DNA of 64,000 bases from Stachybotrys elegans (lineage: Eukaryota > Ascomycota > Sordariomycetes > Hypocreales > Stachybotryaceae): contig JAGPNK010000006.1 in the NCBI GenBank assembly GCA_020746835.1, positions 248,001 to 312,000 of the forward strand. The letters run 5' to 3'. Below, piece by piece: positions 46,943 to 56,962 of the stretch. The translations under genes were made by a program, and so were the position numbers. The notes beneath the pieces were generated by a model, which was given only the letters and a program-made list of their open reading frames with translations, did not search any database and was not told the origin of the DNA. How positions within the stretch are numbered: the first letter of the stretch is position 1; every line of letters begins with the position of its first letter.

Positions 46943-49073
46943 ATGAGAACCCTTTGCACAGGCGTCTTCGGGAGGGTCACCGTCCGCGCCATCCTCCGGC
47001 CGCATCTCCCCCCCTCTCCTGCTTACCGCCGAGTCGCGCTCCGAACTCACCACACGAAGACGATACAATACCGATGGCAAAGTACGGGCCGGAGCAGATT
47101 TACGCTGCGCGCGTCTGCCGGTGCTGCTACGGCGCTGGGGACGGCGGCCTTTGTCCAGATTTCCGAGGAGGATAATAGCCATGGGAACAAAACGGGTGAG
47201 GACCGCATGCTGGAGCTGTCGAGGGACGAGATCAAGAAGAAGGTGCCTGAAGACGACAGAGGCGTCTCTAGGGTCTTTCACTCGCTGCTGCTCTTCTTGG
47301 ATAAGTACTTCTGGGAGCCTATATGTACGGGCGCTCGGTTCTTGAACCTGGTCTTCATCTTTGTACCCGTCATCATTACCGTGCCCGCTATCTGGGTAGG
47401 CCGCCGGCAGCCCGGACGCGACAACCAAAGGAGTGGCACGCTGTGGTGGTTCGGATTCCTGGTCCAATCTATGGAATGGGCAGGCCCGGCCTTTATCAAG
47501 CTAGGCCAGTGGGCAGCATCTCGATCCGACATCTTCCCTACCGAGATGTGCGAGATCATGTCCAAGTTGCACTCCAACGCCCCGGCGCACTCCATGGCCG
47601 TCACACGGACCACGGTGGAAGACGCCTTTGGCGGGCGCCCCTTTGGGGAAATCTTCGAAGAGTTTGACGAGACGCCACTGGGCGTCGGGGCAATCGCCCA
47701 GGTCTACAAGGCCAAACTGAAGCCCGACTTTGTGGCGCCACCCGACACCGATGTATCCGCGCAACTCCCGCGGCCGTTGGCCGACAATGTATTCCGCAAC
47801 GTCGACACGGTTCTCAAGAGCAGCCCTAAACGAGTCCCCTCCACCTACGTTGCGGTAAAAGTGCTGCACCCGCACGTGGAAAGGACGGTGCGCCGCGACC
47901 TGAGGATCATGGGCTTCTTCGCTTCAGCTCTGAACCTGATACCTACGATAGAGTGGTTGTCTCTGCCAGACGAGGTCGCGCAGTTTGGCGAGATGATGAG
48001 GCTGCAGCTCGACCTGAGGATAGAAGCCGCGAACCTGACCACCTTTCGCAAGAACTTCAAGGATCGCTCCACGGCCTGGTTTCCTTACCCTTATACAGAC
48101 TTTACTACCCGCAACGTGTTGATAGAAGAGTTTGCCCAAGGTATCCCGCTGTCGGACTTCATGGAGAACGGCGGCGGCGTCTTCCAGCATGACATTGCCA
48201 ATGAAGGGCTTGACGCTTTTCTGAGGATGCTTCTCCTCGACAACTTTGTCCACGCGGACCTGCACCCCGGAAACATCATGGTGCGGTTCTACAAGTCGGC
48301 GCAGCCGGACATCCGCTTCACAAAGTCCCCCGAGAAGCCACTTGCGCCGGACTCAATCGACGCGACGGAGCAGGTGCTGGAGCGTCTCCGGCCCTACCGG
48401 CACCGAAAGAACCTGCGCGCCTGGGAGGAGGAGCTGGCCAAGATTGACGCCGAGGGCTACCGCCCGCAGCTCATCTTCATCGATACGGGCCTCGTGACGG
48501 AGCTCAACGCCACGAACCGCAAGAACTTCCTCGATTTGTTCCGCGCTGTCGCCGAGTTTGACGGCTACAAGGCGGGCCACCTCATGTGCGAGCGGTGTCG
48601 CCAGCCCGATGCCGTGCTGGACAAGGAGATCTTCGCGCTCAAGATGCAGCACCTCGTGCTCGGCGTCAAGAGCCGCACCCTAGCGCTCGGCAACGTTAAG
48701 ATTGGCGACATCCTCCAGCAGGTCCTCTCAATGGTCCGCGGCCACCACGTCCGCCTCGAGGGCGACTTTGTCAACGTTGTCATCAGCATCCTGCTCCTCG
48801 AGGGCATCGGCAGAAGCCTCAACCCTGACGTCGACCTCCTCAGCAGCTCACTGCCCATATTGCGCCAGCTCAGCGCCCAGAGCGCCGGGGAGATGGCGAG
48901 GCACGGCGACTTTTCCATGATAATGCTCTGGATGGGCCTGGAGACGCGGCGTTTCCTGCAATACAGCATAGAAGATGTAAGTTGTTGAGTTCGTTGAAAG
49001 TTTTCGCCGCTAACTCTCTTATCTACAGGTTGAGAGATGTGTCAAGTACGATCTCCTGTCGCCAAACATATAA
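46943..49073 (+). CDS. UbiB/ADCK2-type atypical kinase (Cqd1-like), mitochondrial
   Basis: UbiB-family protein-kinase-like ATPase; the yeast relative Cqd1 affects coenzyme Q distribution and phospholipid homeostasis at the mitochondrial inner membrane. Exons 46943-48976 and 49029-49073 give 692 aa. A basic Ser/Arg-rich presequence is followed by a membrane segment near 131-151 (LNLVFIFVPVIITVPAIWVG). UbiB hallmarks: the KxGQ motif in FIKLGQWAASRSDIFP (about 184-199), a Gly-rich variant of the Ala-rich loop (PLGVGAIAQVYKAKL), catalytic lysine in AVKVLHPHV (about 304), HADLHPGN (about 436) and the metal-binding FIDTGLV (about 511). The large insert before HADLHPGN and FID is typical of this subgroup. 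A tiny last exon adds VERCVKYDLLSPNI. Confidence 0.88.
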
Positions 49074-49677
49074 CCATAGACGCTGTGGCTTGAAACGGTG
49101 TATACGATGAGGATTGGATTTCGGCGCACTCTGGTATTAAAAAGAGACGATAAAGGGGTTCCCAGACCATGGATAATAGACGGCGGGAGACAGGCATGGG
49201 AAACGACGATGATTCACGGCATAACCCGAGATAACATGTACAATAACCACACTACCACCACTTTGAATTCTTCTGCACGTTTCCTCGTGCTCATCACATT
49301 ACGGGCATGAAATAAGGTGCAGTACTTGGCAACGTACGTAATGAATCTATGCGCTGTGACAATGGAACCCCAACGCCATGCTTCTATTTATGCTGTAAAA
49401 TACCAAATCTGTAACATGCCCTCTTTCTTATTACCTAACATGCAAGGAGCCTCATCTGCGGCAGGAGACGTATTCTTCGGCTGAACCATGAGGCCATTTC
49501 CCGCTTGATTGAAACATGTCGTATACGGACAGTTCGTCTGCGGATGGTGACATGTGTGTCCCACGCCATCTTGAACTCGAGAAGGCCCCCTTAGCCGAGT
49601 GTGCTGTGTTTCGTGAGAAAATAAAACAAGGAGAGAAAAAAAAAAAGATAACAACGTATCATGCGGTCCCAAACTGC
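49074..49677. other. Convergent 3' region, Cqd1-like / TCO89-like
   Basis: A 604 bp stretch with both 3' UTRs. A poly-A run lies at about 49637-49646. No gene seen. Confidence 0.45.
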
Positions 49678-51465
49678 TCAGTCTGTGCTCGCGCTCAGCT
49701 CCAAGGACTTCTCCCAGAGGTTCCTCAGCAGTGCGGTAGTCCCGTCTTCTTCGTCGGCGTCAACGAGGCTTGACCCGCTCAACCTCTCATGTATGCGGCT
49801 CTCGTCATCCTCAAAGCTTGAACCCGCCCCGTTGGCCTTGATGGATGTTGGTCGCCGAGGGGTCACGGGTCGTCTTGGGTCCGTCTGGCTGATGTTACGG
49901 GCATGGCGGATGGGCAATTCCACCGAGCGGCGGCTGCTGGTCGAGCCGGTGTTGAGGCGAGGTATCCTCTTCGACTTGTCTATGCCTGGCAGGTGACTGA
50001 GCCTGCTGAGCGAGCGGGCCACGGGGTTCTGGTATCTGCGAACGACCAAGTACTCCATGCCTGTGCGTTCGAGGAGCTTCCCAACACGCGGGTCACGGCT
50101 GTTGCCTCCATCGTATCCGGGACCGCCGACGCCAATCAGAGGATTGGCGCCTATCACCCCACCGACACCCGCAAGGGTTTGTCCGGGTTCAATGGCTGAG
50201 CTGGCGCGCTGAAGGTTTAGTTTCTGCTGAACGCGGGAAGTCTCAGCGGAAGGCGCAGCAGTTCTTCGTCCCGGTCTTGGTACCAATGCACTGTTGTCGG
50301 CATCGACGAACGGAGCGGGATCGACGCTATCGCGCACCTGTCGCATGCTCGCCGACGAGCGAGGCCGACGTGGAGACTCATTGGATCGAGGAAAGTCGTT
50401 TTGCCTAGGGCGGACAAAGGAAGACTCCCCGGAGCCAATGCCCTCAACAAAGCGGGACGTGAGGTCGTCTCGATTGCTACCTGCGAGGGTGGCAGTATCC
50501 TTTGTACTGCCGACCATGGTATGGTCCCCTGATGTTGGAGAGTTGAGGGACGCTACTCGCGCCATATCTGTCGTCATTTGGGGTGGCGCACCGTGTGAGG
50601 GAGTGCGCTGGAGGAGGCGTGTGGTTAGGTACTCCTTGTGTTGAACCCGCTCCCGCTCCGGCGTCGAGAGGTCGGGCTGCGCAGCTTGGGTAGATTGAGG
50701 TGTCTGTGGCCTGGAATCGCTGCCAACGACGCTCCCGTTACCGTTGCCGTTAGTGTGGCCGTTGTGGCTGGAGTGGGCTTCCGGGTCCGATTGTTTCTGG
50801 GTGAAGGAGCTGCTGTTAACAGATCCCTTGCGCGACATGTACGGGGAATTGGAGCCGCTGGCATCAACCCATTCATCTTCCTGGTCGTCGTCGTCGTCGT
50901 CGTTGTCGTTGTCGCCGATGTCAAAGTGGACCTGGCTTTTGCTGGACGTTGGGCGGTTCGAGTTGCTGCCGTTGGAGAGGCGCTTCAGCTTGTCGGAGGA
51001 GCGCACGCGCTTGCCGACCTCGGCGTGGGAGCGGTTGCGCTTGAGGTTAGAATGGGAGGCGCTGGAGGCGATGTTGCCGGAGGAGCTGGCGCGCGGAAGC
51101 TTGACTTCACTGGTGGTTCTCCTGTGCTGCTGGGCGGCCTGGGCGAGGGCCTGGCGATTGTGGGCAGGGTCGAGCTCGGGGGGTGGTGAGGTGATACGTC
51201 TTGTTAACTTGGCGCCTGGAGGCCCATGATGCTTGTGCAACGCTTTGGAAGAGGGCACGCGGGCATGGAAACGACCGACGGGATGATGCTTCTGATGCTG
51301 ATTCAGCTTCTGGCGCGAATGGGCTGGGGTAATGGTGGCCGTCGATGTCGATGTCGAGGGGCTGTCGCTCGGGGGGTCGTTCTCTAGTTGGCTGAGTTGA
51401 CCCTGAGAAGCCCGTTTTGATTGGCCGCTGGAGGATGCGGTGTCGAGGTCCCGGTCCCGAGGCAT
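49678..51465 (-). CDS. TCO89: TORC1 subunit TCO89-like protein
   Basis: Probably the fungal TORC1 component Tco89, which acts at the vacuole in nutrient signalling. Single exon, 595 aa, Ser/Asn/Arg-rich and largely disordered. The conserved blocks are the N-terminal SNLKRNRSHAEVGKRVRSSD and KSQVHFDIGDN followed by an acidic run and DEWVDASGSNSPY (about 140-210), and later NRQALAQAAQQHRRT and QQKLNLQRASS, VRRYQNPVARSLSRLSHLPG and a C-terminal NLWEKSLELS. The VHFD-acidic-DEWVDAS block matches my knowledge of the Tco89 family. The assignment rests on these short motifs in an otherwise variable protein. Confidence 0.65.
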   Translation of the reverse strand: MPRDRDLDTASSSGQSKRASQGQLSQLENDPPSDSPSTSTSTATITPAHSRQKLNQHQKHHPVGRFHARVPSSKALHKHHGPPGAKLTRRITSPPPELDPAHNRQALAQAAQQHRRTTSEVKLPRASSSGNIASSASHSNLKRNRSHAEVGKRVRSSDKLKRLSNGSNSNRPTSSKSQVHFDIGDNDNDDDDDDQEDEWVDASGSNSPYMSRKGSVNSSSFTQKQSDPEAHSSHNGHTNGNGNGSVVGSDSRPQTPQSTQAAQPDLSTPERERVQHKEYLTTRLLQRTPSHGAPPQMTTDMARVASLNSPTSGDHTMVGSTKDTATLAGSNRDDLTSRFVEGIGSGESSFVRPRQNDFPRSNESPRRPRSSASMRQVRDSVDPAPFVDADNSALVPRPGRRTAAPSAETSRVQQKLNLQRASSAIEPGQTLAGVGGVIGANPLIGVGGPGYDGGNSRDPRVGKLLERTGMEYLVVRRYQNPVARSLSRLSHLPGIDKSKRIPRLNTGSTSSRRSVELPIRHARNISQTDPRRPVTPRRPTSIKANGAGSSFEDDESRIHERLSGSSLVDADEEDGTTALLRNLWEKSLELSASTD

Positions 51466-53184
51466 GGCTGTTGGGGGGGATCGGTATTGGGGAGGAGAGG
51501 TGTGCGTGCTGTCTGTCTGTGTTGTGAATCTGCGCCTGGGGTATGCGTTTGTTTCGGAGAGAGAGCCTCAGCGGGAGAGAAGTGAGAGGGAGAGTGACCG
51601 TGGCGCGGCGCCCCAGATGCAACTACACTGCAGCCGGTGATGGCGCCGCGAACAATGTTCTCTTGTCAATGGGCGACGAGGCGAGTTCGGTGCGGTGAGA
51701 CACAAGGGCGCACGCACAGTGGCCCAGTGAGGTCAGAGGCGGATAATTTGGTTCGAATTGGGGAGGGGCGGCAGGGGTATCCGTCGATTTAGGAATCGAT
51801 ATTGTAAGGGATGCAACGGTGCGCGCGGGCGGCAATGGAGCCGGACAGAAGGAGGGAAGACGAGCAGGGGTTCTCCGAGGAGTATTGACGAGCTCTGGAG
51901 GTGATGTCGACACGGTTGTTGGGGGGAGAGCGGAAGTGTGACTAGGAGAAAGGGAGGGAGAGAAAAAAAAGAGAAAAGGTTAACTGTATGCCAAGTCGCT
52001 TCGAAAAACGAGAGAAGGATTGTTGAGGGCCGGGTCGGTAGGTAGGGTTGGGTCGGGTAGCAAGCCGGGAGGAGGAAGATGACAAGAAGGGTGGTAGAGG
52101 GAGGAAAGGGTCCGCAAGCGAACCGGCAAAGGCCCGAGGCAATGAACAAAGGGAAGCAAATTCGATAAATTAGCTTTGGGATCCCGACTTCGGTTTGGCA
52201 TGCCAAAGACACTTGGAGATTAGGTGGCCTGTGGGGCAGATGCTCATTGACCAAGCCAAGAGGCAAGAGGCAACGGCGATGCAGCAAAACGATGAAGAGA
52301 TCGAATAGACAAATGTATATACTTGGGCAACGGCTTTTCTTGTCTGCTGGGATTAAGTCGGTATTATCGCGCGCGCAAACATGCGAACCTGATCAACTTG
52401 GAGGTGTGGAGCCCAAGAAGCAATGCTTCAGGGCGGAACGAATTACGCCATGGCTGATGGTGATTGCCCGTCGGGACTTAATCGAGGTCAGTGCACGCAT
52501 TCAGGCCTGCATTGGTCTTGTTTGGCATCGGTAAGGCTGAATGGGATAGGTTTGCTGGTCGTGTCAGGAAAATCTGACATGTGCTTTGCTTTGTCTTACG
52601 TCGCCGATGCCTGTACTAGCCGCCCATGGCTATGACGTGCGTCATATCTCGACTTCCTCGGCGGATAACGAGGGACAAGCTCTCGAGCTGAATGCAGGCC
52701 CATTGAACCTGCATCATATCATCCATGCCAAGTAATTCCATTCAGCACTTCCTCCGTGCTATTGCACTTCGAGCCAATGCCCCACCACGTCGCCCATGCG
52801 CAGTTATCTCCATCCATACAAGTACATACAGAGTCCAGTATCTAGGATAACGCGAGAGCCTGTGAAACACTCAACTATTTTCTCACCCCGAAGCCAGTAA
52901 GTGTGATGAGAAGAAATGCCCCGAAAAGGACTTGATTTGAGCTAGCTAGTATTATTGTTGTTGTGCCTATCTAGATATCTGGTGCTTGGCTGTGTGTTGC
53001 CTCTGCTGCCAGCGGGTTGCAGCCAATGCTGCCTCGACGCAATTCCACCACCTGATTTCTTCCTTCAAGAATATGTCCACCCCCACCTCTCCCTTGTCCC
53101 AGGCTCATGCCTATCTCGCTCCGACTAGACCGCCCAGTGTCTGCAAGGCCAACCTAGGTTAGATGCGGGGAGGAGGGGGTGAGC
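51466..53184. other. 1.7 kb intergenic, TCO89-like upstream region
   Basis: Purine-rich tracts on the plus strand (for example 51947-51980 and 52060-52110) are CT-rich on the TCO89-like coding strand and probably lie in its leader and promoter. No gene beyond overlapping short frames. Confidence 0.4.
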
Positions 53185-53595
53185 TCACAGGATAGGAGAG
53201 GGTAAGCTGACCGGGGCGAAGGTCAAGTCGCTGCCACTGACCAAGGTCTCGCCACATAGCTGTAGAAGGTCAGGATCGCTGCCGCTGGTTGATGTATTCT
53301 GGTAAAGATCAAACATACCATTCATCTCAAGGATAAGTAGTCCCATCTTGAGATCCCAGATTATATCATCAATGCTTCGGGGTTGCTGTTCAATATCGAA
53401 CAACCTATTCCTAAACTGCTGTAGCAGCAGGGACTGCATGGCGTTGTTTTGAGCCGCAAGCTGTGCGGAAAATAAAGCAGACCGGGCGGCAAACAAGGCA
53501 GACTGGGCAGCAAACACAGCAGATTGTGCTTGAGTCACTTCGATCTGCCTCAGAAGGATCTCTGTTGTTATCGGCGTATTCATGTTAAACGACAT
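53185..53595 (-). CDS. Small helical protein with Ala-rich heptad repeats (136 aa)
   Basis: No known family. The frame runs from MSFNMNTPITTEILLRQIEV to a stop after SLPSPIL. Residues 23-49 are tandem seven-residue units (AQSAVFA, AQSALFA, ARSALFS, AQLAAQN), an amphipathic helix likely to coil with itself or a partner. The DNA copies differ at several synonymous positions while the protein pattern is kept, which suggests a real coding sequence. A second helical segment follows (SIDDIIWDLKMGLLILEMNG). No signal peptide is present. No intron is needed. Expression evidence would be needed to settle that it is a gene. Confidence 0.5.
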   Translation of the reverse strand: MSFNMNTPITTEILLRQIEVTQAQSAVFAAQSALFAARSALFSAQLAAQNNAMQSLLLQQFRNRLFDIEQQPRSIDDIIWDLKMGLLILEMNGMFDLYQNTSTSGSDPDLLQLCGETLVSGSDLTFAPVSLPSPIL

Positions 53596-54218
53596 GATGA
53601 ACAGGCGTGCGAGTGTGTCTTGGTAATGTAGTTGTTTGCTGAGACGACGGGTTGTAATGAAGCCAGGGCAGAATGAGGATGAAGAGGAAAGTAGAAACGC
53701 GACGACGAAATGAAAGACGACGAAGAAGAATAAATACCCCCAAGTGAAGAATAGGCAGACAAAGTTGTTAAATTCTACTTGGATAAAGTTTAGTGATACC
53801 TCGCTATCGGGAAGTCACGGCGAGAACACGTCGAATTCACGCATTACATTAGCAGGCACCCGTTTTGACGGGAGCAGCCGATAGTGCAACTTGCCTACAC
53901 TTGAACGTAACACTTGATGAGGGATGGAATGAAGTTCATGTTTCTTTTTGGAAGCTTCATGGAGCTTCAAGTCACGTACAGTCACGTGCCCACGCTCAAC
54001 CCCAGCGAGTCTGGACGGGCCCCAAGATGCAGTGGGACTGGGGTCGTTAGCGCATGCAAACAGCCACTGCTCTGTGGGCTTTTTTGGCACGCTGCACAAT
54101 CATCCGTCTGTATCTCGTCAACATCGACACACTCATCTGTCTGCGCTCGTCTTCGTCGCCACGGAATCTGCACAGCATCCACCGCCCTGCACCCCCAATC
54201 TCACGCGCCGTCCGAACA
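53596..54218. promoter_or_regulatory. Divergent intergenic region upstream of SPF30
   Basis: A 623 bp stretch between the small heptad protein and SPF30 starts. It contains the SPF30 promoter and leader. No gene recognised. Confidence 0.4.
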
Positions 54219-55206
54219 ATGTCCGAGCTAGCTCAACTCGAGGAGGAGAGGCTCCAGTATCAAGAACAGGCACGCCTCACCCCAAACCACCCCCACCAAG
54301 AAGCTCTTCTTCCATCGCCACCTCGCCATCCGCTTCGTCTAGCTAACCTAGCCCTCCACCACAGTTTGACATCGTCGCCGGTCAGCTTCGCGATGACCCC
54401 GGTAACACCGAACTCCAAGCGCTGCAGGACGAGTTGAACAACTTCATCACTCTTCTCGATGAAAATATCGCTGAGCTTAAGCCCAAGCAGGCCCCGGCTC
54501 CCAAGAAGCAGACCACGGCACCTCCTCCCCAGCCCGAGAAGTGGTCGCGTGAGAACCACCCGGCCTTCCAGAACTCCGCCCCCCCCAAGGAGGTCGAGCC
54601 CGCCACCGTGGCCTATCGAGTAAACGAGAATGTCATGGCCCAATGGAAGCACGGCGACGGGCGCTACTATCCTGCCCGAATCACCTCCATCACAGGCTCC
54701 TCTGCCGACCCTGTCTACATTGTCAAGTTTACTGGCTATGATGAAACTGAGAACCTATCTGCTGCGGATATTCGCCCGCACTCAAACAAGCGAAAGGCAG
54801 ACGCGCCCCCTCCGCCCCCAACGGCATCCGTTGCTCCTCACGCTCCTGGTGTAGTTTCCTCAGCTGGAGCCACCATGTACCCCGAAGCTAAGAAGGAGGC
54901 TGACAAGAAGAATGATCTTCCCAAGCCGCCCAAGGCCAAGAAGATCAAGGCCAACAAGGAGCTCGAGGCCGGCAAGAGCAAGTGGCAGGACTTCAATGCC
55001 AAGTCCAAGTTTGGCAAGTCTCAGAAGAAGGACAGCATGTTCCGAACCCCCGAGGGAATCCACGGCCGAGGTGCGTACCGAAACCCCGCCTCGCCATTGT
55101 CTTCTAACTAACTCATTCTACAGTTGGTTTCACGGGCTCCGGCCAAGCCATGCGCAAAGACCCTACTCGCAGCCGTCATATCTATCAAGTGGCTGACGAG
55201 GAGTAA
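54219..55206 (+). CDS. SPF30: Tudor-domain splicing factor SPF30 (SMNDC1-like)
   Basis: Spliceosome assembly factor related to survival motor neuron protein; its Tudor domain binds symmetrically dimethylated arginines of Sm proteins. Exons 54219-54269, 54365-55070 and 55124-55206 give 279 aa. An N-terminal helical segment (MSELAQLEEERLQYQEQ then FDIVAGQLRDDPGN) precedes the Tudor domain at about 104-157 (NENVMAQWKHGDGRYYPARI and VYIVKFTGYDETENLSA). A basic nuclear tail (KAKKIKANKELEAGKSKWQD) and the conserved end VGFTGSGQAMRKDPTRSRH follow. Intron 1 needs a GC donor (CAG|GCACGC), because no GT donor gives a frame with a usable branch-to-acceptor distance; its acceptor follows GCTAAC by 18 nt. 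Confidence 0.88.
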
Positions 55207-55564
55207 TGGACCGTCTCATCCTAGCTTGGGCAGTTCACATGAAGTCACACGAATGGCGTTGGGGATTTGGTTCAGGGTTTTCTCTTCGGTAATTTGACCT
55301 GCGTTTGATCACTGCAGAGGCTAACGTTTGCGGCACGACACGTGCTGATTGATGCGCTGTCATAATTGGAGTTCAGGGGCCCGCTGAAACCGGGTTGTTG
55401 CCCGTTGCTTGAAGAATGAAAATTGAATACGACGATGTCACATGAAGCTGAGCACGTCAGGGGGTCATCTCATACTAGGACCTGGCTACACCACTCTAGG
55501 AACCAAACATGCACTGCTTGTCTGATTGAAACCACCTTCTCATATATCGTACAATGAAGCACCG
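55207..55564. other. Convergent 3' region SPF30/IND1
   Basis: A 358 bp stretch with both 3' UTRs; no gene seen. Confidence 0.45.
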
Positions 55565-56656
55565 CTATTCCAACTTCAAACCGACTTTGGAACATATTAG
55601 TTGCGCCGTGTTCATGAATGCACTGGCTCTCTCGCTACTTGGCTCTGAAACCACCGTCGGCTTGCCTTTCTCACCATCGTCACCAATGTTTGGATGCAAA
55701 GGTATATCGCCGATAAGCTTGATGCCATGTTCTTCGCACATTCGCTGCACCCTCTCGTTAGATCCAAAGACGTGCGTGCCGCTGTGGCAGTGTGGGCATT
55801 GGAAGAGAGACATGTTCTGGACCAGGCCGAGAATATCGATGCCGACAGTCTTGAACATGTTGATGCCTTTGACGGCATCTTTGGTTGCGAGTGTGTGGGG
55901 AGTTGTGACGATGACGGCGCCTATGGGATGGTCAGCTTTGTAGATGTAGAGGTGTCGCATTCCATACCGTCCAATACAACCTGCTGTGTAATGGTCAGCT
56001 GCGTGTCTCCCGTGCCTGGAGGCAAGTCAAGGACCAGAACGTCCAAGCCGCCCCAATCGACCTCATGCAGCAACTGTTGGATGGCCTTCATAACCATGGG
56101 ACCACGCCATACCACTGGCGCATTCTCTCCTACTAGGTATCCCATAGACATGGTTTTGACACCGTAGTTTGTCAGGGGCACCAACTGATTATCTACAATT
56201 GCGTTAGCCAAATGTTTGAAGCCATGTTTTTACTTTACACTCACGGCTGGATAACCTGGGCTCTCCTGATAGATCAAAGAGCGTTGGTATGGATGGGCCA
56301 AATATGTCGGTATCCAATATACCTGCCCGAAGGCCCAGCCTAGAAAACGCGAGAGATAGGTTTGCTGGATAGAGTTAGAATACTGCATGACATTAGGCAT
56401 GCGGCTCACGAACCGGCCACTGTGCTTTTCCCAACACCACCCTTGGCAGAAGACACGGCGATGACTTTTTCGACGCCAGTAATCTTCCGCTTCTTGGGCA
56501 TCTTTCCCCATGTCGGCGGCGTACCTGATCTGGGAAGACCCTATGAGAGTCAGCATCTCTGGATGAGAAATGTCATGAGGCGTCATTGCTCACAAGTGGG
56601 TTCTCATGTGCAAGAGCACGGGAGGCTTGGAGGAGCCTAGCCGGTGTCAGGCGCAT
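55565..56656 (-). CDS. IND1: Mitochondrial Fe-S P-loop protein Ind1 (Mrp/NBP35 family)
   Basis: Mitochondrial Fe-S scaffold-type ATPase required for assembly of respiratory complex I. Five minus-strand exons (56656-56594, 56540-56414, 56364-56245, 56192-55968, 55920-55565) give 296 aa. A short basic presequence ([15 protein letters not shown]) is followed by [11 protein letters not shown], the deviant Walker A KGGVGKST (54-61), [36 protein letters not shown] and [12 protein letters not shown]. The cluster-binding CPHC pair is Cys220/Cys223. All four junctions restore family sequence, and all introns are 47-53 nt. The combination of presequence and CPxC identifies Ind1 rather than cytosolic Nbp35 or Cfd1. 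It is divergent from BFR2. Confidence 0.93.
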
Positions 56657-56962
56657 GGCTGGATCTCAGTGGCAATGAATTCAAAACACATGAATTGAAA
56701 TGTGAGATTACAAACAAATACAAACACCGTTGCGCTGTTCATACAAAGTTGTCGGGTATGATGAATAGATGGGATGGATGGTTCAGGGAAGCTCACTCAT
56801 TGGCTCTCGAGATCTCCAGCCAGATGCACGCTAACTTGCCAGGCCCACTGGGCTGGTTCTGCCGCTCATCACCGCCAAAATTTTCTCACGGTTCTCCGGC
56901 TGCAAAAAATCTACGTGGGGCATGTCTGCAAAGTTCAACCTGCCCATCAACAAGCCGCAAAA
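56657..56962. promoter_or_regulatory. Bidirectional promoter IND1/BFR2
   Basis: A 306 bp spacer between divergent start codons. CGGTTCTCCGG (56889-56899) and a short A-run are seen, but no assignable factor site. Confidence 0.4.

Noticed and set aside
54256..54350. GT-AG alternative for SPF30 intron 1 (donor after CTCCA, acceptor CTAACCTAG)
   Set aside because: It is in frame, but the acceptor lies only a few bases after the branch site and it removes the conserved QYQEQ helix end.
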